DNA from: Cymodocea nodosa
Taxonomy: Eukaryota; Streptophyta; Magnoliopsida; Alismatales; Cymodoceaceae
Length of the DNA stretch: 64,000 nt
Reading direction: 5' to 3'
NCBI GenBank assembly: GCA_036874045.1
Contig: CM072340.1
Location: 3,983,001-4,047,000, forward strand
The translations under genes were made by a program, and so were the position numbers. Under the pieces are notes generated by a model. It had not been told where the DNA came from and searched no databases. It saw nothing but the letters and a program-made list of their open reading frames with translations. Shown here one piece after another: positions 23,851 through 34,795 of the stretch (its first letter is position 1; each line of letters starts with the position of its first letter).

Positions 23851-25120
23851 AGTCCCTTAGCAAACTAAGATCTAATTAATTGGTCTTTCAAAAAGTGCTA
23901 GAATTAATTCGTCCCCTTTTGTTTTTTTTTTTCTGTTTATCATAAACATATATTCTGTATGTTTCAGTAATCAACCTGCAAAGATATTTAGAATATATGT
24001 AAATTACATACAAAGTATATCATCTTCATATAGGTGTTAATTATATTATCGTTTGTTCTTCTTTTCATCATCTGTAATTTTGAATTTTCCAATAAGTTTT
24101 CTAGAAGAAATTTCAACAACATACGAATCAAAGTACAATCCAATTCAATCTGATTAAGACAAGTAGAATAAAGAATTGTATTTCCATTAAACAACTTCAA
24201 AAGTCAATTCCAGATTCATATTTCAGCAATTCTAGATAACAGAAAATATACTTGATTCATAAGATATCTGTATTTCACAAAACACTTGTATCTTTTCATA
24301 ACAGTATATGTTTTTTTTTTTTTTGTACTTTAAAAGTTAATTTGAGAAGCTTGAATCATACAAGAGCTTTCTAATGTACCCATGTAATGAGCTTTCAGTC
24401 AACAATCACAGATCTGATCAGGATCTTAGGTTGCCAGATTTTCAGAGTCCTTTTTCAGGTCAACAATCCTTACATACCTATCTACTCAGGTACAAAAGGC
24501 TCGTGATCAAACAAGTCAATAAACTCTCAAAGTTTTTTTTTTTTTTTTCTAAAAATAAATGCACACACAAAACAAATCATTAATCACATATTGTATATGC
24601 ACGTATTTCATTAATACAGATGCAGTAAAACACCAATCTCATATAATCCTGCTTCTATCATTTACTAAAAATATGAATCCATAACAATAAGCTCATACTT
24701 TATCTGTAGTTTAATAAGATCTACACATAAATCATTCTACAAGTTCAATCAGTCAAAGTAAATGTATCTTTCATCATATGTGTTTCATTTAATCTAGAAT
24801 TCACATCTCAGCTCCTTTAGGACTTCAGATAATTTTCTGATTAAGCATTAAATATTCTGATTTCATTTTAAAATCATGAAACTGTTAAACTCATGAAATT
24901 CAGAAAAATCATAAGATACTATATCTAGATTTACATAAATAATAAATTCTATAGCATCTTCTATAGCCTTCTAAATATAACATTCAAGTAGTTTATAAAA
25001 ATTTTACAGTCTCAATTATCGGATAGTTACAGCAAGTTCATAAAAATTTTCAATTTCCTCAAAACTTTGCAGTACCATTTTAATTCCTTTAATTAACAAA
25101 CTTGCATGGCTGTTACTTTA
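23851..25120 (-). other. Non-coding 3' region homologous to copia spacer
   Basis: No gene. About 24080-25000 aligns by eye with the copia RNase H-ORF3 spacer, with a conserved core at 24330-24535. It lies between two polypurine-like tracts. Confidence 0.7.
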
Positions 25121-25170
25121 ATTACCTCCCCCCCATACCTACATTTTGCATTGTCCTCAATGTAAAAGAT
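25121..25170 (-). other. Second, internal polypurine-like tract
   Basis: Minus strand: TTGAGGACAATGCAAAATG, TAGGTATGGGGGGGAGG. The GAGGACAATGCAAA...GGGGG form is the usual Athila 3' signature. It duplicates the LTR-adjacent tract 1.3 kb away. Confidence 0.6.
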
Positions 25171-25801
25171 TTGACAATAAGTACAGTAATTGTAGCAGGC
25201 ATGAATAAAGTTTTGTTTGATTTAAAATTCAAGATAAGTAATTGGTTACATACCTTGTTCCATTTGTATCTCTTTCTACATATTCTGATTTTTGATTCTG
25301 AAAAACTTTTCATTCCCAGAAAAACACAGAATATAAAACAAAATAACATTTAACAGATATTAATAAATCAGTGTCTTGTGTAGAACCCAGGCTTCTATGC
25401 CTTTGGTGGCTCACAAGCAAGCTAGTTGGTTTCCCAGAACAGATACCAACAAACTGGATTGATATTTTGTTTTGTTTGTTTTGTTTGTTTTTTTTATAAA
25501 ATGAACATGATAAACTTCAAAATTACTTTTTTTTTCTTTTTCTTTTTTTAAAAATAAATGCAGAATACACACGTTAAACACACAAAATCACAGCTTAAGA
25601 ACATGATTGAAAAGTAGAAACAAATGGAATAAATGTATCAGTCCAAGCAAACTTTTTAGGCATAGTTCTTCTTGCTATTAATTCTGTTTTAATGCAGTTC
25701 TTGTTCCTTTTTAATTTGTAAACATGCAATATTTTATAAATTCCAAATACGAGTGTATTACCATTAATGATATGTAATGTAGAAAGGGATACTTTTTGGT
25801 T
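25171..25801 (-). other. Region downstream of F-box gene
   Basis: A/T-rich with poly-T runs; nearly collinear with 42950-43553. Nothing recognisable as a gene. Confidence 0.55.
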
Positions 25802-26734
25802 CTAGGGTAATGTAGTAGTTTCTATTTCTACATCTATTTCAATATACTCCTCTTCCCACTTCCATTCATTCATGTCTTCCATAATCCATATTTGAAATTT
25901 CATCAGTTCATCCCACCATCTTATCAGACATAAAGTAGGATCATCTTCTTCATTATACCACATTCCTATTTGAATTTCATTAAATTTTTCAGATGGTGGT
26001 TTAGCTATTTCACTCGGTACAGGTAAAATTTCTATATAATCATCATAACTGTCTATGCTCACTATGTATAAATCAGATCTATATGCTATTGATATCTCCG
26101 TGACTAAATAGATATAACCATCAAGTATCACATGTGTTTGGTTAATTATTGATTTCTGTCCTAGATATATTATAATGTTTTCATTCCAAGATCTGTTTAG
26201 AAAATTATACACACTTAAGCGTAAATCTTCACCCCAATTTCCTGTAGGTCTCCAATAATATAATTTTTAAGGAATTGTAGAATTTTTATTAGAAAATATT
26301 AAAGCTGACCCACAATTTTAAGTTGGTGCTTCAAATATATTAGGTCTTCCTATATTACATTCTTCTCCTATTATAGGATTTCTTATCAAAATATCAGGTA
26401 ATGATAAACTTGCATACCTTGGTCTCGTCTTGTATATGATTAATCCTTCATCTATCCGCATAATATGGCTCATTCCTTCTAATGCATTGGGTGGAATTCC
26501 AGTAGTTTCTTCCACAGCCAGATATTCATGGGTATTTGAACTACGATTAAATGACCTCCATATGAATCCATCTCCAATCTTAGTCATTTTTGCAGCTTGT
26601 AGTCCCTGAAAATATTTTTCTTCAATACAGTATTTAATTTCCTTTGATACACAACACAACCTGCACAAATCTTTAGGTGACAAGTTACTTAGTATTTCCC
26701 TTTGTGCATCCAATGGTAATTGCATTAATTCCAT
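25802..26734 (-). pseudogene. Retrotransposon-borne F-box gene, two stops
   Basis: From ATG at 26734: MELMQLPLDAQREILSNLS, then PKDLCRLCCVSKEIKYCIEE, a clear N-terminal F-box (about residues 3-45) that in F-box proteins binds SKP1. It continues through an F-box-associated-type region (LPDILIRNPIIGEE, then LRLSVYNFLNRSW) and ends WKWEEEYIEIDVEIET. Same length (933 bases) as the intact copy at 43554-44486. TAA stops at about 26319 and 26267 replace sense codons of that copy. Directly upstream is an acceptor-like TTTTACAG at 26745. The gene lies in element sense between the capsid ORF and the PPT. Confidence 0.85.
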
Positions 26735-26743
26735 TTGTCGATT

Positions 26744-26898
26744 CTGTAAAATAAAAAACAAAAATTTAGTAGAGACAAAAATTAACATAACTACTGCACA
26801 CCCTCGTGGAGTTAAGGCATAACTCAACGGACTAAGTTCGTTGAGTTAAAAATTAACTCTACGATACTATTAACTTAAAATAAAACATATATACATAC
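26744..26898 (-). other. Candidate intron between capsid and F-box ORFs
   Basis: Minus strand: donor CT|GTATGT at 26898 and acceptor TTTATTTTACAG| ending at 26744, 155 bases, T-rich. The capsid frame stops 26 bases before the donor, so the intron would lie between two ORFs rather than fuse them. Splicing from the small-ORF donor to this acceptor is an alternative. Inferred from signals only. Confidence 0.4.
26803..26865 (-). promoter_or_regulatory. Palindromic array before F-box gene
   Basis: CTCGTGGAGTTA, TAACTCAACGGAC, GTTCGTTGAGTTA and TTAACTCTACGA in 60 bases, 70-130 bases upstream of the F-box ATG. Same motif class as the LTR and ORF3 arrays. Confidence 0.35.
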
Positions 26899-26923
26899 AG
26901 ATAGTTGCTTCAGATTTGCTGCT

Positions 26924-28194
26924 TCATTCAGCTACCCTCCCAAAAGAGGTATCAATTTCATTAACTGTTCTATTGACAGGATTAGGTATAGCTTGTATTG
27001 GCAATCCTCCAGTAGGTCTACTTTCCATTGGTTCATTCTGTCTAAGTGGTATATTTCTATTCTGATTTTGAATTGCAGCACTTCCAAATACAAAATCTAG
27101 ACGATTGTTTAATTGTTGGATTATCTTTTCTAATTTCTCTATTTTAAATCCTTGTTCCAGTAATGCTTCATAACTTATATTCTTCTCATTCATATTTTCT
27201 CCTCCCTGGAAATTTTGTTTCTCCAAGATAAATTCAAATGATTTCTCCAATTAGGATTATAAGAATTTCCCAAGTTATCTCTCTAGTTTCTAGCATAAAT
27301 AATATCTAAATCATTTATGTTTGCATTCTTTTCTACTAGCTTTTGATTTAATGATAACTCTTCTATTTTCTTTGTTAATTCATTTAATTTCACCTCAAGC
27401 ATAGTATTGGAATCTATTTCATGCATTCCTCTTGGCAATAATCTTTTATCTACAATAGCTTCAGCCGAATTTTCCCACTGTGTAGTTCTTTTTGCAAAAT
27501 TTTCTAAATATGCCCATGCTTCTTCACTACATAATTTTAAAAATCCATTTTGACAAGTAGATTCTAATAAAGATTTCATTGAAACATCTATGCCTTCATA
27601 AATTATGTCTATTAATTGTGCTTTACTCATTGCATGATGTGGACATTGAGTCAGTAAATCTTTAAATCTTTCAAAATATTTCCAAAATGATTCACCCTAT
27701 TTTTGGCTACACATTAATATTTCTTTCTTCTTTTTAATCGTTTGATGTGTTGGATAGTATTTTTCTAGAAAAACAGAGCAAAATTCAGTCCATGTAGAAA
27801 TTGAATCAGGCAACAGAGTATATAACCATCTCTTAGCTGTATCTTTTAAAGCAAAAGGGATATATCTAAGTTTAATAGCATCTATACTCATGTTCGGCAT
27901 TCTCATCATTTGACAAACTTCGTTAAATTCTCTAAGGAAATAATAGGCATCCTCTCTTTCTAATCCATGAAAATGTGGCAATTGACTAATATAATTAGAT
28001 TTCAGTTCAAACCTATCTCCCTCAAAGTTTGGCAATCGAATACATGAAGGTTCATCAATTAATTCAGGATACAGAATCTCTCCTAATGGTTTTTCTACTG
28101 GAGCAGCCATCTCTACGTTCTCTTTTAAAGAAAGGTTAGCTACACCCCAAAGAATTTCGTTAAAGTTCAATTCAGAAAATTTTTCAGTACTCCT
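26924..28194 (-). pseudogene. Capsid-like gag ORF located downstream of integrase
   Basis: Retrotransposon gag capsid domain of Athila type: LPNFEGDRFELKSNYISQLP, FHGLEREDAYYFLREF, ALKDTAKRWLYTL, WTEFCSVFLEKYYPTHQ, FKDLLTQCPHH, then RGMHEIDSNTMLEVKLNEL and NSYNPNW. In canonical Athila gag a zinc knuckle lies between the MHEID and NPxW segments; here it is missing. TAGs at about 27697 and 27285 stand for CAG of the sister copy, and the frame shifts near 27215-27250. It follows the integrase region in the same sense. Confidence 0.85.
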
Positions 28195-28234
28195 CTACAA
28201 TGAAAATTCCTAGGTAGGTGTTCTTACTAATTGT

Positions 28235-28540
28235 TTAGTGCTTAGAGAACGAGTCCATGTACTCATAAATAAATAGTAGAAGATTAATTACATACCAGTT
28301 TGAAGCTTTCCATTCTATAAATATTTGTTGTCGGATGAAGGTTGAATCAGCTGCTTCTCCTTCCAATTCCTCCAACGCTTTCTCCTTTCTTTTAAAAGTA
28401 CTGGTAACTCGTAAATAACATTCTATTTCATATATATACTGCGCATCCATAAAGTGAATAAATCTCATTGCAAGAACGTGGCTTGCAACGTGCATCGTAG
28501 TTCCTGTTTTTATGGGTACGTGTACCACTACTAATTTCAA
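28235..28540 (-). CDS. Small ORF upstream of capsid, possible first exon
   Basis: 101 codons if unspliced: MKLVVVHVPIKTGTTMHV, then RKEKALEELEGEAADS. No family recognised. A strong donor-like G|GTATGT follows CTTCAAACTG at 28296, and acceptor-like TTGTAG/AG sites at 28195/28193 precede the capsid frame; using the second AG would give an open join in this copy. The sister ORF at 46041-46292 has the same donor. It may be a leader exon of the capsid gene. Confidence 0.4.
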   Translation of the reverse strand: MKLVVVHVPIKTGTTMHVASHVLAMRFIHFMDAQYIYEIECYLRVTSTFKRKEKALEELEGEAADSTFIRQQIFIEWKASNWYVINLLLFIYEYMDSFSKH

Positions 28541-29269
28541 ATTTTGGTAACCGCTAAACCGACGAAGTTTCGTTTGTGGTTAAAAGAATAACCGTTCTGC
28601 TTAATCCACGAACTAACCTCGTTGAGTTACAGATTACTCAATGGAGTGACCTTATATTATATTACTGACCTCGTGGAGTTATAGTTAAATCAATGGACTT
28701 ACTTCGTTGAGTTAACACTTGGCAACATCTAAGTTTCACTCACGTAAGTTTTTTATTCTGTGTTTTTTTTTTTTTACAGGTTTAACCGATACTATGCTTC
28801 GATTAGTCCTAAATATTTTTTATTTTATTTTATTTTTTTCTTTCAGTTGAACCAATACTATGTTCCGGTAAAACCAATATTTTTTTCTAAAAATTAATAT
28901 ACAATTTTTTTTCCGGTTTAATCGATACTACGCTTCGGTCAGACCTAAATATTTTTTTTTTTTTAATAATTTTTTTTTTAATTTTCCAGTTTAACCGATG
29001 CTACGCTTCGATCATACTTAAATATTTTTTATTTTTTTATTTTTTTACTTTTCTATCGATAGGACCGATACTATGTTTCGGTCAAACCAATATTTTTTTT
29101 TCTGAAAATTAATATAAATTTTTTTTTAATGTTCCGGTCATATCGATGGATCCAATTGGTTGAACCGATACTATTTTTATGTTTTATATATATTTTTAAT
29201 GTTTTATATATATTTTTAATGTTTTATATATATATATATATATATATGAACATAAAAACTAATTTCTTA
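28541..29269 (-). other. Spacer with expanded tandem repeat, no ORF3
   Basis: Joins the integrase-ORF3 spacer to the ORF3-small-ORF spacer with all of ORF3 missing (compare 46293-49786). It holds a palindromic array at 28602-28716 and the tandem repeat below. Confidence 0.6.
28770..29190 (-). repeat. GGTTTAACCGATACTATGC tandem array
   Basis: Five to six units of about 60-80 bases, each with GGTTTAACCGATACTATGC or close variant, then TTCGGTCA and TAAATATTTTT. Each unit begins with the short palindrome GGTTTAACC. It is the longest version of the array seen at 1590-1800, 19915-20110 and 49540-49700. Confidence 0.75.
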
Positions 29270-29540
29270 CTAAGTAAAGCTCGAGTAGTCCTCTACTCTA
29301 ACTTCTTCTATAATTCCAAAGAAGCTTTTTGGTGTTTTCAGAATAGGTTTAAGTCTTTGTCCATTTACTTTAAATATATTCTGATTTTTAGGATTTTCAA
29401 TTTCAATAGCTCCATAAGGATAAACATTTCGAACTATGTAAGGTCCTGCCCATCTAGATCTTAATTTTCCTAGATGGTTATGGAGTCTAGCCATATAAAG
29501 ATATACTTCTTGTCCTATTTCAAAGCTTTTAGGAATAATT
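29270..29540 (-). pseudogene. Integrase C-terminal fragment
   Basis: Encodes the C-terminal integrase segment ([36 protein letters not shown]) with stop at 29270-29272. The rest of integrase is cut off by the copia LTR at 29543. Confidence 0.88.
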
Positions 29541-29542
29541 TA

Positions 29543-31155
29543 TGTTGAGTATTTTTGTTTTGATGATGTGTGCTGAATGAAAATAATCATATTTGCTCAA
29601 TTACTATTGCTTGTGAAAAGAAATTAAAATCATCAATTAATACAAAAAAAGCTTACTGATATAAATACTTGTCTGTATTGGATCTGAAGTTAATAACTAG
29701 TCATTTCGTTGCATTAATTTCTCATTTAGCTAAACGTTAAGTTAACGTGTGTTTTTATTGAAAAGCATGATATGTTTTAATGTTATATCTTCTGTATCAT
29801 GAACAGTGCACGTTTAGACAACTCATTAAGTTAGAGTTTTATTTGTATAGAGGTCACGTGAGAACTCGTTAAGTTAGAGGCTTAAAGGTTAAAATAGGTC
29901 ACGTGATAACTCGTTAAGTTAGTGAGTAAAAGAAGAGACGAACTCGTTAAGTTAGTGTTATACACGTGGTGAAATTATAAGTTACGAATGTTGTATTGTA
30001 TCACATGAGGTGCACAAGTTTAACTCGTTAAGTTAACATAACTAAACGCATTGAGTTGCTATATTGAACACTAAGGCAACGCGTTAGGTTAGCGTTATAA
30101 ACTTAAGTTGTTATTTTTGCACGTGGTAAAATTCTTATTATAAAAACATTTGTTTATTACTGGTTCGTTGAGATATCATAACACAACGGAAATGGTTCGT
30201 TGAGTTATCATAACACAACAGAGATGGTTCGTTGAGATAGCATAACACCACGAACTTAGTTCGTTGAGTTAGCTACAGTACTTGTCACGTGAAATGGCAC
30301 ATGAGGAACTCGTTAAGTTAGAAACGTTAAGTTATATATATACTTGTGTTACTCATTTAGTTAACATTAAAGTAACGACTTCTTATTACACTGATGAAAA
30401 CCTTTTGGACGAGAAAGTTTATTTTGCAAGAAATTTTTCAGAGATCCAAGACTGATGATTAAAGGAAATTCGAAATATAAACGTGGGTTAGAACGTGTGT
30501 GTTTCGATGAAGGAAAAAGAAAAGACGTGGAGAAGTGGAAAAATGGTAGTGGTTAAACGTGAAGGATATGCATGAAATGAAGATACAGTATAAAAGGCAT
30601 AGAATTCTCGTTGATCAATTTATCCTTGCACACAAAATGAAAAATCTATTCAAGGATCAAACCATCCCTGCACACCAAAAGAAAAATCTTTTTCAGGGAT
30701 CAAAAACACCTTCTTCGGGAAAATCTCTCAAGTGGAAGAAAGTTCAGTGAAGCATAAAAATGTAAGATTTTCGTCAATAAAGATTTGAAGTATCAGAAAA
30801 AAATCAAATTCGGTGAAGCATGAAAAGACAAGTTATTCGTCACTGAAGAATTGCTGAAGAAGAAAAAGAAGAAGAAAGATCTCAAACAAGGAGAAAAGTT
30901 TTAAATTCAGCAAATTAGTTTTCTCTATTTGTAGTTATGAAATTGTTTAAATGATACATGGTATCGACATATATAATTGCATCTACAATTTTTGAGGAGA
31001 ATTGAATTGCATATTGTAATTGAAATCTTAAATAAAAATGATTTTATGAAAACAATGTCTCGACTTGTTTTTGAGTATTAAAGTTTCAATTATATTTCAG
31101 AAAATATTAAAAATACACAATTCACCCCCCTCTTGTGTAGCCATACGATCCTACA
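29543..31155 (+). repeat. Copia 5' LTR, subtype I
   Basis: 1613 bases from TGTTGAGTATTTTTG to ATCCTACA. Contains the GGTTCGTTGAGATATCATAA-type tandem units at 30165-30260 that mark subtype I, and G-box/AACTCGTTAAGTTA clusters at 29840-30010. Confidence 0.87.
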
Positions 31156-31157
31156 AG

Positions 31158-31169
31158 TGGTATCAGAGC
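31158..31169 (+). other. Copia primer binding site
   Basis: TGGTATCAGAGC, two bases after the LTR: the standard initiator-Met tRNA primer site of copia elements. Confidence 0.92.
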
Positions 31170-31354
31170 ATTGTGAATAATCTTTGATATCAAAATCGAT
31201 ACCAACTTATTTAATATCATTGCTTATTCTACCTTCCTTGTTTTTAAATAGAAATTAACCTAAGCATACATTTAACTTTCTTGATTTAAGGCTGAAATTG
31301 TTTTAAAGTTTTTAGACTGTTTAAAATCAAATAGGTTGAAAAATCTAAGGTAAA

Positions 31355-33590
31355 ATGGCTACTGGAAATGGTAATTTTTCTTTATATGAAGGCCAAAATC
31401 TTAATCGTCCTCCTTTATTTGATGGAATACATTTTGAATATTGGAAATATAGGATGACTATTTTTCTTCAAAGTATAGATCATAAGTTGTGGTTCATGAT
31501 TTCTAAACCATATACTCCGTTAACTACTCCTTATAATACTTGGACAATTACTGAAAAAGAAAATGAAACTCTGAATGCTAAGGGCTTAAATATTTTATTC
31601 TATGCATTGAGTTATGAACAGTTCAGTAAAGTGTCGGCATATAAATCTGCTTATGAGGTGTGGCATGCATTAGAAGTTTCACATGAAGGTACTTCTCAAG
31701 TTAAAGAGACAAAAATAAACATGTTGATTCATAAGTATGAACTCTTTAAGATGCATGAAGACGAAAATATTTCCAGATTTCTTGATATCATAAACTCTTT
31801 AAAATGTTTAGGAAAGAATTTTGAATAGAAGGATTTAGTGAGGAAAATTCTCAGATCCCTAAGTTCTAAATGGTCTCAGAAAGTAACATCAATTGAGGAA
31901 TCACGAGATTTAAATGTTTATACTATGAATGAACTTATAGGAAATTTAACAGCTTATGAAGTTCAATTAAATGAATCACTGAGTCACAACAAACTAAAAA
32001 TGAAGAAAGAAATAGCCTTCGAAATTAATTCAGATTCTGATATATCTACTGATTCTGATGAGGATTTGATTTTGCTGACTAGGAAATTCAAGAAAGCATG
32101 GAAAGCTAGGAAACAGCAAAGGAACAAAAATGATAAACCCTCAACGTCAAAATCATTGAATGACAAGAATTCTTCATCTAGAAAGTATGTATGTTACAAC
32201 TGTAAAAGACATGGACATCTTTCTCCAGATTGTCCTATGAGGAAAAATGAAAAGCAAAGTAGGACAAATCAGAAGAAGATGGCTCAGAAAACTCAGAAAA
32301 TGTTTTACGAGAAAAAGGCTTTGAAGGTCACTTGGGATGACACGTCTGAAGAGTCTGAATCTAAGGAATCAGCATCAAAATCTTCACATTCAGAAGGAGA
32401 ACAAGAGTTAGAAGACGTTGCTCATGTGTGTTTCATGGCAGATGAGTCTGAGGTAATATCTGATCCTGAAAGTCATTCAGATTTCAACTTTGATGAATTA
32501 TTATGTGCTTATCATGCATTATTACAAAAACTTAAAGTATGTAAATTGGAAAATAAGTATATTAGAAAATCTTCATCCATTACGGAAGAAGAAAATTGTT
32601 TCCTGTCTACTACTTTAGAAAAGTTTAAATGTGATAATGAAAATCATGCTAGAGATTTGCAAAAATTTAGATTTAATGAATGTATCTTGCATGAACAAAT
32701 ACAGAATATAAATGCTGAAAAATTAAAGATAGAATCTGAAAATGAAATGTTGAGAAACAATATAAATGAACTTGAATTAGAGATAGAAAAATTAAAACTG
32801 AGAGAGCAAGATTTAAATTCTACCTTTGAGAAATGGAATTTAAGTCAAACTAACTAGTACCCCTGCGGTGTCTTATAAATTTGGCTTAGGATTTGATTAT
32901 CCTGAATATCCTAAATCTCAAGCCAATAAAGGATTTATTAGTTGCAGTTCAAGTAAATCTAAGACTGAAATTTCTTTTATTATGAAACAAGGTAATAAAT
33001 ATGTAGTAGGTACTTCAAGGGATGCATCATGCAGTAATAATATAAATCAATGTGATTTGTCAAATTGTACTTCTAACATGACTATAAATGTTTCTAAAAA
33101 TCTTATTTCTTGCTTTGGAAATTCAATTTCTAATGTTTCTAAAATTTCAAACAATTGTAGTAAATTGAAAATTTAGAAACCTGAGCATGTAATTCAATGC
33201 ATTGGTATTAGACCAATTACTCATTCTGCATGTGATAAATTTGAAAATTTGTGTGTAGAAAAAGATTTTGTATGCACTGAAAATTCAAATACAAGTACAA
33301 AATCTTGGTATGAACTTACTGAAATGTATGAGCATGACCAAAATAAATTAAAATTGGAAAAAAATCAATTTGGTATTGGTTATACTACATCTGAAAATAA
33401 AAAGAATGATTATAAGAGCAATAATGCTATATGTGAGTATGAAGCTAATGATAAATCAATAGTACTTCCAACTAATAAGAATATAAATGATAGTGTTAAA
33501 CAATTTTTAAACAAAAAGAAGAAATATATGTTTAATGAACTTGGTCCTCAACAATATTGGGTACCAAGAAAAGGTTTTTCTTAATTTGTG
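31355..33590 (+). pseudogene. Copia gag, nearly full length
   Basis: Starts MATGNGNFSLYEGQNLNRPP, SIRE/Maximus-type capsid (FDGIHFEYWKYRMTIFLQSI). TAG at 31826-31828 follows GKNFE, as in copy 1. Then TMNELIGNLTAYEVQLNE, an acidic stretch, and a CCHC zinc knuckle CYNCKRHGHLSPDC at about 32193-32235. A helical Glu/Lys-rich tail follows (KLKIESENEMLRNNINELEL). Stops at 32855 and 33174 break the C-terminal part, which ends GPQQYWVPRKGFS. The protein would package element RNA. The protease that should follow is deleted. Confidence 0.88.
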
Positions 33591-34795
33591 TTGGATGTAA
33601 AGAGTGCATTTCTAATGTGTTTAATTAATGAATAAGTCTATGTAAAACAACCACTTGGATTTGAAGATATTAAAAATCCTGACTTTGTGTATAAATTGAA
33701 GAAAGCCTTATATGGTTTGAAGCAAGCACCTAGATTATGGTATGAAAGATTGTCTACTTTTTTAATAGAAAAAGGCTATATCATGGGAAAATTTGATCAT
33801 ACTCTATTTATTAAGAGAGATGGTAAAGATTAGATTGTTGTTCGAATATACGTGGATGATATAATCTTTGGAGCAACCTCTGATAAGTTGATAGAAATAT
33901 TCTCTAAAAAGATGACTAATCAGTTTGAAATGAGTATGATAGGAGAACTTTCATATTTTCTAGGACTTCAAATTAAGCAAATGGATAAAGGTATATTTTT
34001 AAATCAGGAAAAATGTGTAGATGAAATGCTTAAGAAATTTAATTTTAATGATACAAGGATTCGAGGAACTCCTATGAGTACTTTTTTAAAGTTAGATATT
34101 GATGACATAGGAAAATCTATAGATCAAAGAAAATACAGAAGTATGATTGGTTCTTTACTTTATTTGACTGCTAGTAGACTTGATATTATGTTTGCTGTGT
34201 GTGTTTATACTAGATTTCAATCTAATCCTAAAGAATCACACTTAATTGCAGTTAAAAGAATATTTAGATATATACATGGAACTAAAAATTTCAGACTGTA
34301 TTATTCTAAGGATAGTTTAATAGATCTTATAGGATATACTGATGTTGATTATGCAGGGTCTACATCTGATAGAAAGAGTACCAGTGGCACATGTCAATTA
34401 TTGGGAAATAATTTGGTGTCATGGTTTAGTAAAAAGCAAAATTGTGTAGCACTTTCTACTACAGAAGCTGTATAGCTGCTGCACTATGTTGCACTTAGAT
34501 TCTATGGATAAGGCAAACTTTAGAAGATTTTGGATTATCTTATGATACAATTGAGATTTATTGTGACAGCAGTTCTGCAATAGATCTTTCCAAAAATCTT
34601 GTATTACATTCTAGAGCAAAGCATGTAGAGGTTAGACATCATTTTCTAAGAGATAATGTAATTAAAGGAAAAATTAAATTAGAATTTGTGTCTAGTAAAA
34701 ATCAATTAGCTGATATATTTACAAAAGCTCTAGACGAAAATACATTCTGCAACATTAGATTAAATTTAGGTATTTGTAGGCTATGTGATGTGTAA
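33591..34795 (+). pseudogene. Copia RT C-terminal part and RNase H
   Basis: The gag tail joins directly to RT at DVKSAF, so protease, integrase and the RT fingers are lost. Remaining: [34 protein letters not shown] (intact YVDD), RSMIGSLLYLTASR, then RNase H DVDYAGSTSDRKSTSG, ALSTTEA, and the HFLRDNV region, ending at TAA 34793-34795. Stops near 33634, 33832 and 34473. Confidence 0.9.

Larger units (their letters stand above)
21958..29542 (-). mobile_element. 3' half of a gypsy F-box element (G4a)
   Basis: In minus order: integrase end 29540-29270, spacer, small ORF, capsid-like gag, intron-like gap, F-box pseudogene, non-coding region, PPT, 3' LTR. ORF3 is absent between integrase and small ORF. 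The right end is the copia LTR at 29543. The LTR is subtype A, whereas the NC half across the copia element (59033-62734) carries a subtype B LTR, so the two halves are probably not one original insertion. Confidence 0.8.

Noticed and set aside
25802..26734. Ordinary host F-box gene flanked by transposons
   Set aside because: The same gene sits at the same place and orientation in a second element bounded by LTRs and a target duplication.
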